A DNA stretch of 13,412 nucleotides from an uncultured Candidatus Saccharibacteria bacterium (GTDB taxonomy: Bacteria > Patescibacteria > Saccharimonadia > Saccharimonadales > Nanosynbacteraceae). Of the stretch, positions 5,999 to 12,961 are shown piece after piece. The stretch covers positions 1 to 13,412 of the forward strand of contig CAMURE010000011.1 of NCBI GenBank assembly GCA_947097375.1, written 5' to 3'. The first letter of the stretch is position 1, and every line of letters starts with the position of its first letter. A model generated the notes under the pieces. It ran no database searches. It worked only from the letters and a program-made list of their open reading frames with translations, and was not told the origin of the DNA. Both the position numbers and the translations under genes were made by a program.

Positions 5999-7153
5999 CT
6001 ACGGTCGACAATTACCCGGTGTCACACTGCCTTCGGTCACCGAAAAATCCTTGCAAAGGCTATTCTCAAGATCAACGGCATTTTCAGGGTACGGAAAGTC
6101 ATCGCCTATCTGAAGGCGCGCCTCAACCCGTCGAAACACATTACTAGCGCGGCCAGTCGCGTCAACTGCCGGCTGAATACCATCAAGCCTGACAGGTTCT
6201 GCACCATTGTATAGAGCGATTCTTACATGTGACATACGGTACAGTGGCGTCAGACGCAAGAATGAGTTAACACTGGCGGCAGTCGTAACAGGTGATATAT
6301 CAATCATAGCTCGACATGAGTAGCCACTATTCGCAAAATCCGGAGAGCAGCTCACCGGTGTCGGGGTATTGTTAAACTGCCCGCCGCCGCTCGCCCGCGG
6401 TAAATTAATTGCCGATACGCTCCCATTTGTCGGCCCCGGGAGGCTCAGTGTTCGCGGATAGAGAAACATTGTCACAACACGATAGCTGTCAAGACTAGCA
6501 AGGTCAAATGTATCACCGGGGAAAATCATTTGGGCACGCAGTAGCGCGGGGGCGGGCCGAGACGGTGACTCATCCCAGTCACTGTATGCCGGCAATGAAG
6601 TTGCTACTGCAGCAGCATTCTTTACTCGCCCAGCAGCAACGTTACCGTTCGCATCCTCTTTGGTAAACCACTCAAGAACAACTTTATTGAACTCAGATTT
6701 AGCCTTCAATGGCACAAGGCGAGACGACCCTTCGGGTATACTTATCAGGAAGTCTTCTGTGTCCATCGTAATATTAACGCAGGTATAGGCTTGGTTAAAC
6801 TCTTTACCATGCCCTGAGCGACGCGACTGAATCAGTGTCTCGTTAGCGGCCACATTACCGGCAACACCCGCACGCGCGACTACTTTACAGTCATTGGGTA
6901 GTCGTAGCTGCTCGCAGGCCTTACCTCCATTATCTCGTTTTTGACAAGCACGTACGACTCGCTTAGCGTCTTCAACACCAGACAGGGCCGCATCATACGC
7001 ACTCTGTGACAACTCATTATTCAGAGCCTGCCGCTGATCAGCCATCATCAGCCGCATAAAGCCAAGCATTAAAACTGTTAATAGTAACGTCGCAAAAATC
7101 ACTGCAAATAACGATACCGCGCCCGATTGATTATCTCTCTCTATTTTATCCAT
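5999..7153 (-). CDS. PilX/GspK-like minor T4P subunit
   Basis: This 384-aa protein begins with a short charged leader and one hydrophobic helix (about 12-38, SGAVSLFAVIFATLLLTVL), followed by an amphipathic stretch (LSQSAYDAALSGVEDAKR) typical of PilX-type pilus assembly proteins. It lacks the GFTxxE prepilin signature and has no Glu at +5, as is often described for GspK-type tip subunits. The large outer domain carries eight cysteines, probably disulfide-bonded after export. It is the last gene of the cluster. The ATG overlaps the stop of the PilW-like gene by 8 bp and uses GTGAGG as ribosome site. Inferred role: tip or initiation complex of the pilus, or an adhesin on it. Confidence 0.78.
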   Translation of the reverse strand: MDKIERDNQSGAVSLFAVIFATLLLTVLMLGFMRLMMADQRQALNNELSQSAYDAALSGVEDAKRVVRACQKRDNGGKACEQLRLPNDCKVVARAGVAGNVAANETLIQSRRSGHGKEFNQAYTCVNITMDTEDFLISIPEGSSRLVPLKAKSEFNKVVLEWFTKEDANGNVAAGRVKNAAAVATSLPAYSDWDESPSRPAPALLRAQMIFPGDTFDLASLDSYRVVTMFLYPRTLSLPGPTNGSVSAINLPRASGGGQFNNTPTPVSCSPDFANSGYSCRAMIDISPVTTAASVNSFLRLTPLYRMSHVRIALYNGAEPVRLDGIQPAVDATGRASNVFRRVEARLQIGDDFPYPENAVDLENSLCKDFSVTEGSVTPGNCRP

Positions 7154-7880
7154 TTGTCCTCACAATCATCTCAAAGCTATTTATTGCGCAAAAATCGAGA
7201 TTCTCACTGTCGTCTGCCGGTGGCTTGCAGGTGCCATTAGCTGTGTTGACCGCCTCAAGCTGGCTGGTTCCAAGGACAAATTCTAAACGATACAGGCTAT
7301 CTGCGCCACTATCACCCGCTACTCGCGCTGCTTTCATGCGGTGAACTGCCAACACTACATCGTTTGACCCGGCCGGCTTGAGAAGGTGCGTCACCTTATC
7401 CGTCGCAACTGTCGATATGTACGCCCCTGTCGTTTGATTTTTCTGGCACAGCATACCATCTGGGTCGATTACCCGAGCAAAATTAATCGGACGACCAGAA
7501 TGGGGTCCACCAACTTCGGTAATAATACCCGCACCAGCCTTCACTTCTCCAGAGACCACCTTTGGCACATTCCAGACATATGAATAGTCCCCTAGACAGA
7601 GTCGGCCACTTCGATCAGCACCACCCGCCTGCACCATCACAACGGCCGAACTGGTATTGCCACTTATCTTGCCAGCATTAGCCTGCAGAAAATCACGCCG
7701 CAGGATATCGCCAATCTCACGACCAGACTGATTAATACTTTTGAGTGTAAGGCCTCGATTATATAGCTTACCGGCCTGAATTGCTATTGTGGCAATCGCC
7801 AGCAATAGCACCGATACAAATGCCATCGCTAGCATTAGCTCAATCAGGGTAAATCCGTGTCGTCTACACTGCCGTGTCAT
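7146..7880 (-). CDS. PilW/GspJ-like minor pseudopilin
   Basis: A 244-aa prepilin-like protein with a class III signal: basic leader (RQCRRHG), cleavage expected after Gly9, Phe10 as +1, Glu14 at +5 (GFTLIELMLAM), then a hydrophobic helix to about residue 31. Its length and a leader followed by SGREIGDILRRDFLQA suit the PilW/GspJ class. It would be processed and N-methylated by the PilD encoded upstream. The ATG overlaps the preceding gene by 17 bp and has GTGAGG close upstream. The class is inferred from size and gene order; the outer domain is not recognisable by eye. Confidence 0.8.
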   Translation of the reverse strand: MTRQCRRHGFTLIELMLAMAFVSVLLLAIATIAIQAGKLYNRGLTLKSINQSGREIGDILRRDFLQANAGKISGNTSSAVVMVQAGGADRSGRLCLGDYSYVWNVPKVVSGEVKAGAGIITEVGGPHSGRPINFARVIDPDGMLCQKNQTTGAYISTVATDKVTHLLKPAGSNDVVLAVHRMKAARVAGDSGADSLYRLEFVLGTSQLEAVNTANGTCKPPADDSENLDFCAINSFEMIVRTNG

Positions 7881-8424
7881 ATATCCTCACAATCGTCCCA
7901 GTGGTCATTGGTCGGTCGGTCCCAACGCTCATCCAGCAGGCCTGAATATACGCATCATACGCGCGGCCGCCTTCAACACGTACCAATTGGATTGAAATGC
8001 CTTGAGAAATCGGATTTCGGTCAGTTGAGATCTTGGCATATGTCGGCGATAATTCATACTTATTAGTAATCAACTGAAAGGTATTTTTGTTTGATACCAG
8101 CGCAAACCCCCCGCTCGGCATCGTCTCTGGGCATCGATCAGCATTCAGGATAGAATTAGCGTGGTCGATCGTGCGACCTTTTATTACACTCCAAAGGGCA
8201 ATAAATGAGCCGCCGGACTGAGATGACTTGTCATGGATATAGCGCAGCATTTCTGCTTGGCTATCAATCTGCTGTCGCACAAGCGTTAGCTCTAATGATC
8301 GCTGGGCCATTGCAATGCCACTGTTCATGAGCGCCATGATACCGATCGCTAGCATGCTAAATATCGCTACTGCCATGACTACTTCAATGATCGTGTCGCC
8401 TCGTGTGCTATGCCGTCGCTTCAT
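7864..8424 (-). CDS. PilV/GspI-like minor pseudopilin
   Basis: A 186-aa prepilin-like protein with basic leader KRRHSTRG, cleavage expected after Gly9, and the mature start DTIIEVVMAVAIFSMLAIGIM, which has Glu at +5 but an acidic Asp at +1 where Phe or another hydrophobic residue is normal. The remainder is short, as in PilV/GspI proteins. The ATG at 8424 has AAAGAGGTG just upstream and is preferred to the more upstream in-frame start at 8451. It overlaps the preceding gene's stop by 17 bp, so the four minor-subunit genes look translationally coupled. Confidence 0.8.
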   Translation of the reverse strand: MKRRHSTRGDTIIEVVMAVAIFSMLAIGIMALMNSGIAMAQRSLELTLVRQQIDSQAEMLRYIHDKSSQSGGSFIALWSVIKGRTIDHANSILNADRCPETMPSGGFALVSNKNTFQLITNKYELSPTYAKISTDRNPISQGISIQLVRVEGGRAYDAYIQACWMSVGTDRPMTTGTIVRIYDTAV

Positions 8425-9145
8425 TATTACACCTCTTTGTCGCATGCCCAACCGTCACCGCCTCGCTCGAGCCAGCCTTTGCCCCCAAGAAGACCGATAG
8501 TCTCTGCCCGACTGACCAGCCAGTATCATAAACACAAAACTCTCGCTGCCGCAACTGTAGATCAGCCGTGTACATGCCGCCATTCGGCTGCATATTACGG
8601 ATAAAATTACTAATATTAGCTGGTGAATAGAGGGTGTCGTTCGTGCGTACGACAACCTGTCCACTATCTGGATCGCGGTATATTAATAAAGCTAGTTCTC
8701 TACCAATGGTATTAGTCGCCGTGAGTGAGCGCACCTGTGCATTCCAACCAACCGCATAGGTGTCTGCTTCGCTCTCACTATAGCTATACGTCCACACTCC
8801 CGAGCGCTTCAGAGCGTACAGCGGATAGGCAGCAAATGAACGTGCCTCAGAGTTAGTAGATTTGACATAACGACCAACAACAACACAACTTGATTGACCA
8901 CGAGCCCCATCATTTATCGCACCCTCAACAGGACACGTGTCACGATCGCCCCGATCATTCTCGATACTAATCACTCGACTATATTGATCACGAATAAAGC
9001 CAGCAAATGATTGAACAGCATCATGGTATTGCTGTTGACGCAGTGCAGCACTCACGCCGGCCAGTAAACCAACGGCTAACAAACCAGTGATCGCCAAGAA
9101 CAATACCACTTCAACGATTGTAAACCCGGATTGCCACCGCTTCAT
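8408..9145 (-). CDS. GspH/FimT-like minor pseudopilin
   Basis: A 245-aa prepilin-like protein. Its class III signal has leader MKRWQSG, cleavage after Gly7, Phe8 at +1 and Glu12 at +5 (GFTIVEVVLFLAITGLLAVGLL), followed by the amphipathic AALRQQQYHDAVQSFAGFIRDQYSR segment seen in GspH/FimT-type subunits. The outer part carries five cysteines. It is the first of four adjacent, overlapping minor-subunit genes. No Shine-Dalgarno is visible. An extended -10 box ends 9 nt before the ATG, so the transcript may have almost no leader. Read-through from pilD, which ends 27 nt upstream, is the alternative. Confidence 0.82.
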   Translation of the reverse strand: MKRWQSGFTIVEVVLFLAITGLLAVGLLAGVSAALRQQQYHDAVQSFAGFIRDQYSRVISIENDRGDRDTCPVEGAINDGARGQSSCVVVGRYVKSTNSEARSFAAYPLYALKRSGVWTYSYSESEADTYAVGWNAQVRSLTATNTIGRELALLIYRDPDSGQVVVRTNDTLYSPANISNFIRNMQPNGGMYTADLQLRQREFCVYDTGWSVGQRLSVFLGAKAGSSEAVTVGHATKRCNNEATA

Positions 9146-9154
9146 ATGCTCATT

Positions 9155-9163
9155 ATTATAGCA
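9155..9163 (-). promoter_or_regulatory. Extended -10 box before the minor-pilin operon
   Basis: TGCTATAAT on the minus strand is the same 9-mer as at the two tRNA promoters. A -35 candidate TCGTGA (9178-9183, 3/6, spacing 17) lies across the end of pilD. The start would be within about 2 nt of the pseudopilin ATG. Confidence 0.45.
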
Positions 9164-9172
9164 TAAGCACTA

Positions 9173-10039
9173 TCAAATCACGATAAGCCAGTCCATGATC
9201 CTTACCCCAAAAAACCACGAGATAAGAAAACCAATGATTAATAATGGCCCAAATGGTATTCGTGCTCCACGCTGTACTGTGCCTCGAATCATCCCCGGCA
9301 ACACGAGTAGCGTACCGAGTAAATTCGCTAGAAATAGCGCAAGAAATGCTAGCCGCCAATCCATTAAGAAGAGTGAGAGACCGAGTGTCAGCTTAACATC
9401 ACCAAATCCTATCCAGCGACCGCTTGATACAATATAGAGCAGCGCGTATACACCACTGAGGATAATGACTGCCGCCACCAGTCCAAGCACTCCGCCCGGT
9501 AATTGCCCAGTTACTGCATGAATCCCAGCAAATAGTACTCCTAGCATCACAAATGGCCAATTTGCCACATCCGGGAGCAAAAACCATCGCTTATCATATA
9601 CGAACAAGAATGCTAAATACGATAGCCCTGTTAGCGCAATCACAACCTTTGTTATCACTAATGGCGCGGTAAACGTCGTCATGCCATACCAGGCTACCGC
9701 GACAAACAATCCCGCCATCACCAGCTCGAGTCCTAGTTCCATCCAGCCAATCGGTGCCCGGCAGTACCGGCAGCGTCCCCTAGTAACTAGCCAGCTCACC
9801 ACTGGTAACAAATCATACCAGCGTAGCTCGTGCCCACAAGAAAGACACCGCGATCGATCTTTCTTGAGAGGTTTGAGCAGCGGCTTCAGGCGGCGAAGCT
9901 CCAGCGTATCAACTGGCTCACCAGCCTGTTTATCTTCGACAAGCTGCCGAGCACGAACTCGCCACACCTGAGCACCAATAAAACTCCCCATCACCGCACC
10001 GAGAACAGCTACAATCACCAGTATTGTCATTGACATCAT
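9173..10039 (-). CDS. pilD: Prepilin peptidase / N-methyltransferase
   Basis: A 288-aa polytopic aspartic protease that removes the leader of prepilins after Gly and methylates the new N-terminus. The N-terminal helix ends in MGSF (17-20). A zinc ribbon C65-x2-C68 ... C90-x2-C93 follows in the cytosolic methyltransferase loop. The catalytic aspartates are Asp149 (VYDKRWFLLPD) and Asp214 (GFGDVK, the GxGD motif). At least six hydrophobic segments follow the ribbon. The linker between MGSF and the zinc ribbon is long and charged (about 25-64). It serves the pilin and the three prepilin-like subunits encoded around it. No Shine-Dalgarno is visible; TGCTACCAT ends 7 nt before the ATG. Met2 and Met4 are alternative starts. 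Confidence 0.93.
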   Translation of the reverse strand: MMSMTILVIVAVLGAVMGSFIGAQVWRVRARQLVEDKQAGEPVDTLELRRLKPLLKPLKKDRSRCLSCGHELRWYDLLPVVSWLVTRGRCRYCRAPIGWMELGLELVMAGLFVAVAWYGMTTFTAPLVITKVVIALTGLSYLAFLFVYDKRWFLLPDVANWPFVMLGVLFAGIHAVTGQLPGGVLGLVAAVIILSGVYALLYIVSSGRWIGFGDVKLTLGLSLFLMDWRLAFLALFLANLLGTLLVLPGMIRGTVQRGARIPFGPLLIIGFLISWFFGVRIMDWLIVI

Positions 10040-10046
10040 ATTGTTA

Positions 10047-10055
10047 ATGGTAGCA
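10047..10055 (-). promoter_or_regulatory. Possible extended -10 box before pilD
   Basis: TGCTACCAT on the minus strand keeps TG and four of six -10 bases. It lies between the pilin terminator and pilD, where a promoter is expected. No convincing -35 is present. The start would coincide with the pilD ATG. Confidence 0.3.
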
Positions 10056-10065
10056 AGAAATCATG

Positions 10066-10097
10066 AAAAAAGCAGCCCCCTGATAATAGGAGGCCGC
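10066..10097 (-). terminator. Strong intrinsic terminator after the pilin gene
   Basis: On the minus strand a 9-bp stem, GCGGCCTCC (10089-10097) with GGGGGCTGC (10072-10080), including two G-U pairs, encloses an 8-nt loop and is followed at once by six T (10066-10071). It lies 20 nt past the pilin stop and separates the pilin from pilD. Confidence 0.88.
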
Positions 10098-10117
10098 CAG
10101 TAATTCGTCACCCCTGG

Positions 10118-10591
10118 TTAGTTCTGGTTGTCTTTACAAAACGCACCGCTTCCTTCCAGCTGAACCTTGACAGCAAATGACCGCGGTGAACCACTTTTGG
10201 CAACAATATTTTCACCATCACACTGAGCGCTCGTGGCATACACCATCTTTTCGGTTGTCGCTGAACCCTGCTGAGCCACACCAGTTACCACACTGTAATT
10301 ATTGCCGGTCTGCGGATCCTTGAACTCGCCATTGCCGCGCTTCATATACGAATCAAGAAAACTATTAATTGATCCTGTGTCAGTCTTCGGAATACTACCC
10401 TTGTTATTTGTTGCATAACTATTCACTTGCGAAACGAACCTGGTCACGTCGCTCCGTCGTTGCGTATCACGCTGACTACGCTGCAGAGCTGGCCATGCCA
10501 AGAACACCATCAAAAATATCAGTCCAGCGATTGCTAGCACCAGCACGACTTCGATAATCGTGAATCCTTTATTTGCTTCTTGCTGAGCCAT
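10118..10591 (-). CDS. Type IV pilin, probably the major subunit
   Basis: A 157-aa prepilin with leader MAQQEANKG, cleavage after Gly9, Phe10 at +1, Glu14 at +5 (GFTIIEVVLVLAIAGLIFLMVF), giving a mature protein of 148 aa. The helix continues into a charged stretch (LQRSQRDTQRRSDVTRFVSQVNSYATNN). A cysteine pair (C124, C152) could close the C-terminal D-region loop seen in many type IV pilins. The ATG at 10591 is preferred to the GTG at 10603 because AAAGGTGG lies 8 nt before it. Its own near-consensus promoter and strong terminator make it a single-gene unit, as expected for the abundant fibre subunit. Gene order (after pilC, before pilD) supports this, but a minor pilin cannot be excluded. 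Confidence 0.9.
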   Translation of the reverse strand: MAQQEANKGFTIIEVVLVLAIAGLIFLMVFLAWPALQRSQRDTQRRSDVTRFVSQVNSYATNNKGSIPKTDTGSINSFLDSYMKRGNGEFKDPQTGNNYSVVTGVAQQGSATTEKMVYATSAQCDGENIVAKSGSPRSFAVKVQLEGSGAFCKDNQN

Positions 10592-10631
10592 GAAGTTGCC
10601 CACCTTTCCTGTGACTTAACTTTCTCTCGTT

Positions 10632-10660
10632 ATTGTACCGTACTGCTTATGCATTGTCTA
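10632..10660 (-). promoter_or_regulatory. Pilin promoter
   Basis: On the minus strand TAGACA (10655-10660, 5/6) and TACAAT (10632-10637, 5/6) stand at the ideal 17-bp spacing. The first three bases of the -35 box are the pilC stop codon (TAG at 10658-10660). A start near 10625 gives a leader of about 34 nt with the AAAGGTGG ribosome site. Confidence 0.78.
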
Positions 10661-11869
10661 GAGGCTAATATCTCCGACTAGGCTATAAATTGGAAAGATT
10701 ATTGCACCGACCATCACACCAGCCACTACTGCAAGCACCACCATGAGTACTGGCTCAATCGTCGTCGTAATTGCCTTAATCTCCTCATCTAGCTCATCTT
10801 CGTAAATCTGCGCGCACTTACCCATCATCTCGTCAATTTTACCCGACTGTTCACCGATTTTGATCATCTGTGGTACCATTGGCAAAATATAATCCTCATT
10901 TTTTAAGGAAACAGACAACGCTTTACCGCCTTTCACCTTCTCACTGGCACGCTCAATACCTTGACGAATGATTGAATTATTGACTGCGCGAGCGGTGATA
11001 CGCAACATATCCAGCATGGCCACTCCACTAGTAAGCAGTGTTTGGCCAGTCCGAGTAAAGCGCGCCATATACAGCTTACGAAACATGGCGTCAAATACCG
11101 GCACATTTAACTTGAACGTATCTTTGGCACGAATACCAGCCTCGGTCTTGAGATATTGCTGAAAGAAGTATAAACCGATACCCAGCAAAATAACCAACGC
11201 CCACCAAAACTGTGCCAAAAAGCCGGCAACGCTAACCATAACCTTTGTCGTAAACGGCAATTCCTTATGCAGGCTGCCGTACAGCCCCTCAACTTGCGGA
11301 ACCACCATCACGAGCATAAACACCACCACTGCGATAATTACCAATAGCACAATCGCCGGGTAGACCATAGCACCGCGCACCTTACCGATCATCGCTGCAT
11401 CCTTCTCCTGCTGTGATGCTATACGCTTCAGCGCTTCGTCCAATGTTCCTGATACCTCACCAGCCGCCACCAGCGACACATACACGTTGTCAAATACTTC
11501 TGGGTGCTTCTCAAATGCACTTGATAGCTGCCGGCCGCCCTCAATATCAGAAATTATCTCCTGAATAATACCCTGCATCTGTTTATTCTGGGTTTGTTCC
11601 AGCACCGTATGCATACTCTGTGCTAGCGGCAAGCCCGCACCGATCAATGTCGCTAATTGCCGAGTAAAGACAATTTTATCCTTAGGCGATATTTTATTTG
11701 ATAATCGCCGAAAGAAGCCTTCACGCTCATCCTGCAGCTCAATTTTCAGCGGCACAAAGCCTTGAGCATTCAGCAACTTTGCCGCGGCAACCTCGCTCTC
11801 AGCCTGCACAACCGACTTGGTTATCTTTTGCGTAGCTGAATCCCTGGCCTCATAATGATATTTTTTCAT
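10658..11869 (-). CDS. pilC: T4P inner-membrane platform protein PilC (GspF family)
   Basis: A 403-aa member of the PilC/GspF family, the platform on which PilB and PilT act. It has two T2SSF domains, at about 67-190 (FTRQLATLIGAGLPLAQSMHTVL, GRQLSSAFEKHPEVF, GEVSGTLDEAL) and about 270-393 (FTRTGQTLLTSGVAMLDMLRI, GKALSVSLKNEDYILPMVPQMIKIGEQSGKIDEMM). Membrane segments lie at about 168-192, 216-238 and 372-396. The length is normal for the family. The ATG lies 3 nt after the pilT stop, and its ribosome site CGAGGG falls within the last pilT codons, so the two are probably coupled. Confidence 0.95.
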   Translation of the reverse strand: MKKYHYEARDSATQKITKSVVQAESEVAAAKLLNAQGFVPLKIELQDEREGFFRRLSNKISPKDKIVFTRQLATLIGAGLPLAQSMHTVLEQTQNKQMQGIIQEIISDIEGGRQLSSAFEKHPEVFDNVYVSLVAAGEVSGTLDEALKRIASQQEKDAAMIGKVRGAMVYPAIVLLVIIAVVVFMLVMVVPQVEGLYGSLHKELPFTTKVMVSVAGFLAQFWWALVILLGIGLYFFQQYLKTEAGIRAKDTFKLNVPVFDAMFRKLYMARFTRTGQTLLTSGVAMLDMLRITARAVNNSIIRQGIERASEKVKGGKALSVSLKNEDYILPMVPQMIKIGEQSGKIDEMMGKCAQIYEDELDEEIKAITTTIEPVLMVVLAVVAGVMVGAIIFPIYSLVGDISL

Positions 11870-11872
11870 GCG

Positions 11873-12943
11873 CTACCCTCGAATAAGCCGCTCGAACTCC
11901 GCTAGGTCAACCGCAAATTCACGAGCACTATCATACGTAATCGTACCGTTCTGCACCAGATTCACTAGCGTTCGATCCATCGTCTGCATACCCTGATCAG
12001 CACCCGTCTGAATGACAGCATCCAGCTGATGGCTCTTGCCCTCGCGAATAATGTTACGCACCGCTGGATTAGCAATCATGATCTCGGCCGCCACCACCCG
12101 ACCGCCACCGATAGACGGCACCAGTCGCTGCGAACAAATTGCCATCAGAATGTTCGATAGCTGCGCCCGAATTTGCGGCTGCTGATGCGGCGGGAAGACG
12201 TCAATCATACGATCAACCGATTGTGCCGCTGAGTTGGTGTGCAGTGTCGCGAATACCAAGTGTCCGGTCTCGGCAATGGTAATCGCTGCCGAGATCGTCT
12301 CGAGATCGCGCATCTCACCAATCAACACCACATCTGGATCCTGACGGAGGCTAGAGCGCAGCGCTGCCGAGAACGAATAGGTATCGTAGTGGACCTCGCG
12401 CTGCACCACCACTGACTTTTTCGATTTATGCGTAAACTCAATCGGATCCTCAATGGTAATGATGTGCTGCGACTTTTCGGAGTTAACCTTGTCAACCAGC
12501 GCCGCCAGGGTCGTTGATTTACCAGAGCCGGTTGGCCCCGTCACCAGCACCAAGCCGCGCGGAAAATCAGCAAATGTATTAACGATTGGTGGCATACCCA
12601 GTTCCTGCACAGTCTTGATCTCGTTCGGAATTAAGCGCAGCGCCGCTGCCAAATTACCCCTTTCGTGAAAGGCATTCACCCGAAATCGTCCTAATGTACC
12701 GAACGCAAATGAAAAGTCAAACTCCTTATCCTTGAGCAAAATCTGCCGCTGATCCTCATCAAGAATCTGAAACACTAGCCGCTCCACTGTCGCCTCGTCA
12801 AGTGGCTGCGTACCCGTTGCTGGAGTTAATGCTCCATCGATACGCAACATTGGCGGCAGGCCCACCTGGATATGAAGGTCTGAGGCCCGCTTCTTAACCA
12901 CCTCTTCTAGCAAAATCTCGATGCGTAACTCTTGATTATTCAT
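11873..12943 (-). CDS. pilT: T4P retraction ATPase PilT
   Basis: A 356-aa hexameric secretion ATPase. Visible motifs: N-terminal ASDLHIQVGLPPMLRIDG (20-37), Walker A GPTGSGKST (136-144, Lys142), Asp box TIEDPIEF (163-170), Walker B DVVLIGEMRD (204-213, catalytic Glu210), His box TLHTNSA (233-239) and the PilT-specific AVRNIIRE (294-301, AIRNLIRE-like), which is needed for retraction and marks it as PilT rather than PilB. It drives pilus disassembly and thus pulling force or uptake. GGGGG lies 7 nt before the ATG; the pilB stop is 18 nt upstream. All key residues are intact. Confidence 0.97.
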   Translation of the reverse strand: MNNQELRIEILLEEVVKKRASDLHIQVGLPPMLRIDGALTPATGTQPLDEATVERLVFQILDEDQRQILLKDKEFDFSFAFGTLGRFRVNAFHERGNLAAALRLIPNEIKTVQELGMPPIVNTFADFPRGLVLVTGPTGSGKSTTLAALVDKVNSEKSQHIITIEDPIEFTHKSKKSVVVQREVHYDTYSFSAALRSSLRQDPDVVLIGEMRDLETISAAITIAETGHLVFATLHTNSAAQSVDRMIDVFPPHQQPQIRAQLSNILMAICSQRLVPSIGGGRVVAAEIMIANPAVRNIIREGKSHQLDAVIQTGADQGMQTMDRTLVNLVQNGTITYDSAREFAVDLAEFERLIRG

Positions 12944-12961
12944 AATTGTCCCCCTTTTCTT

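Noticed and set aside
567..10039. Possible recoding of TGA as glycine, known in some CPR lineages.
   Set aside because: TGA ends the glycosyltransferase and pilD genes at sensible positions, and no supported gene needs TGA read as sense.
10591..10625. AAGTT/AACTT arms around the pilin ribosome site, as a possible RNA switch.
   Set aside because: A 5-bp repeat in an AT-rich leader is expected by chance, and there is no further stem support.
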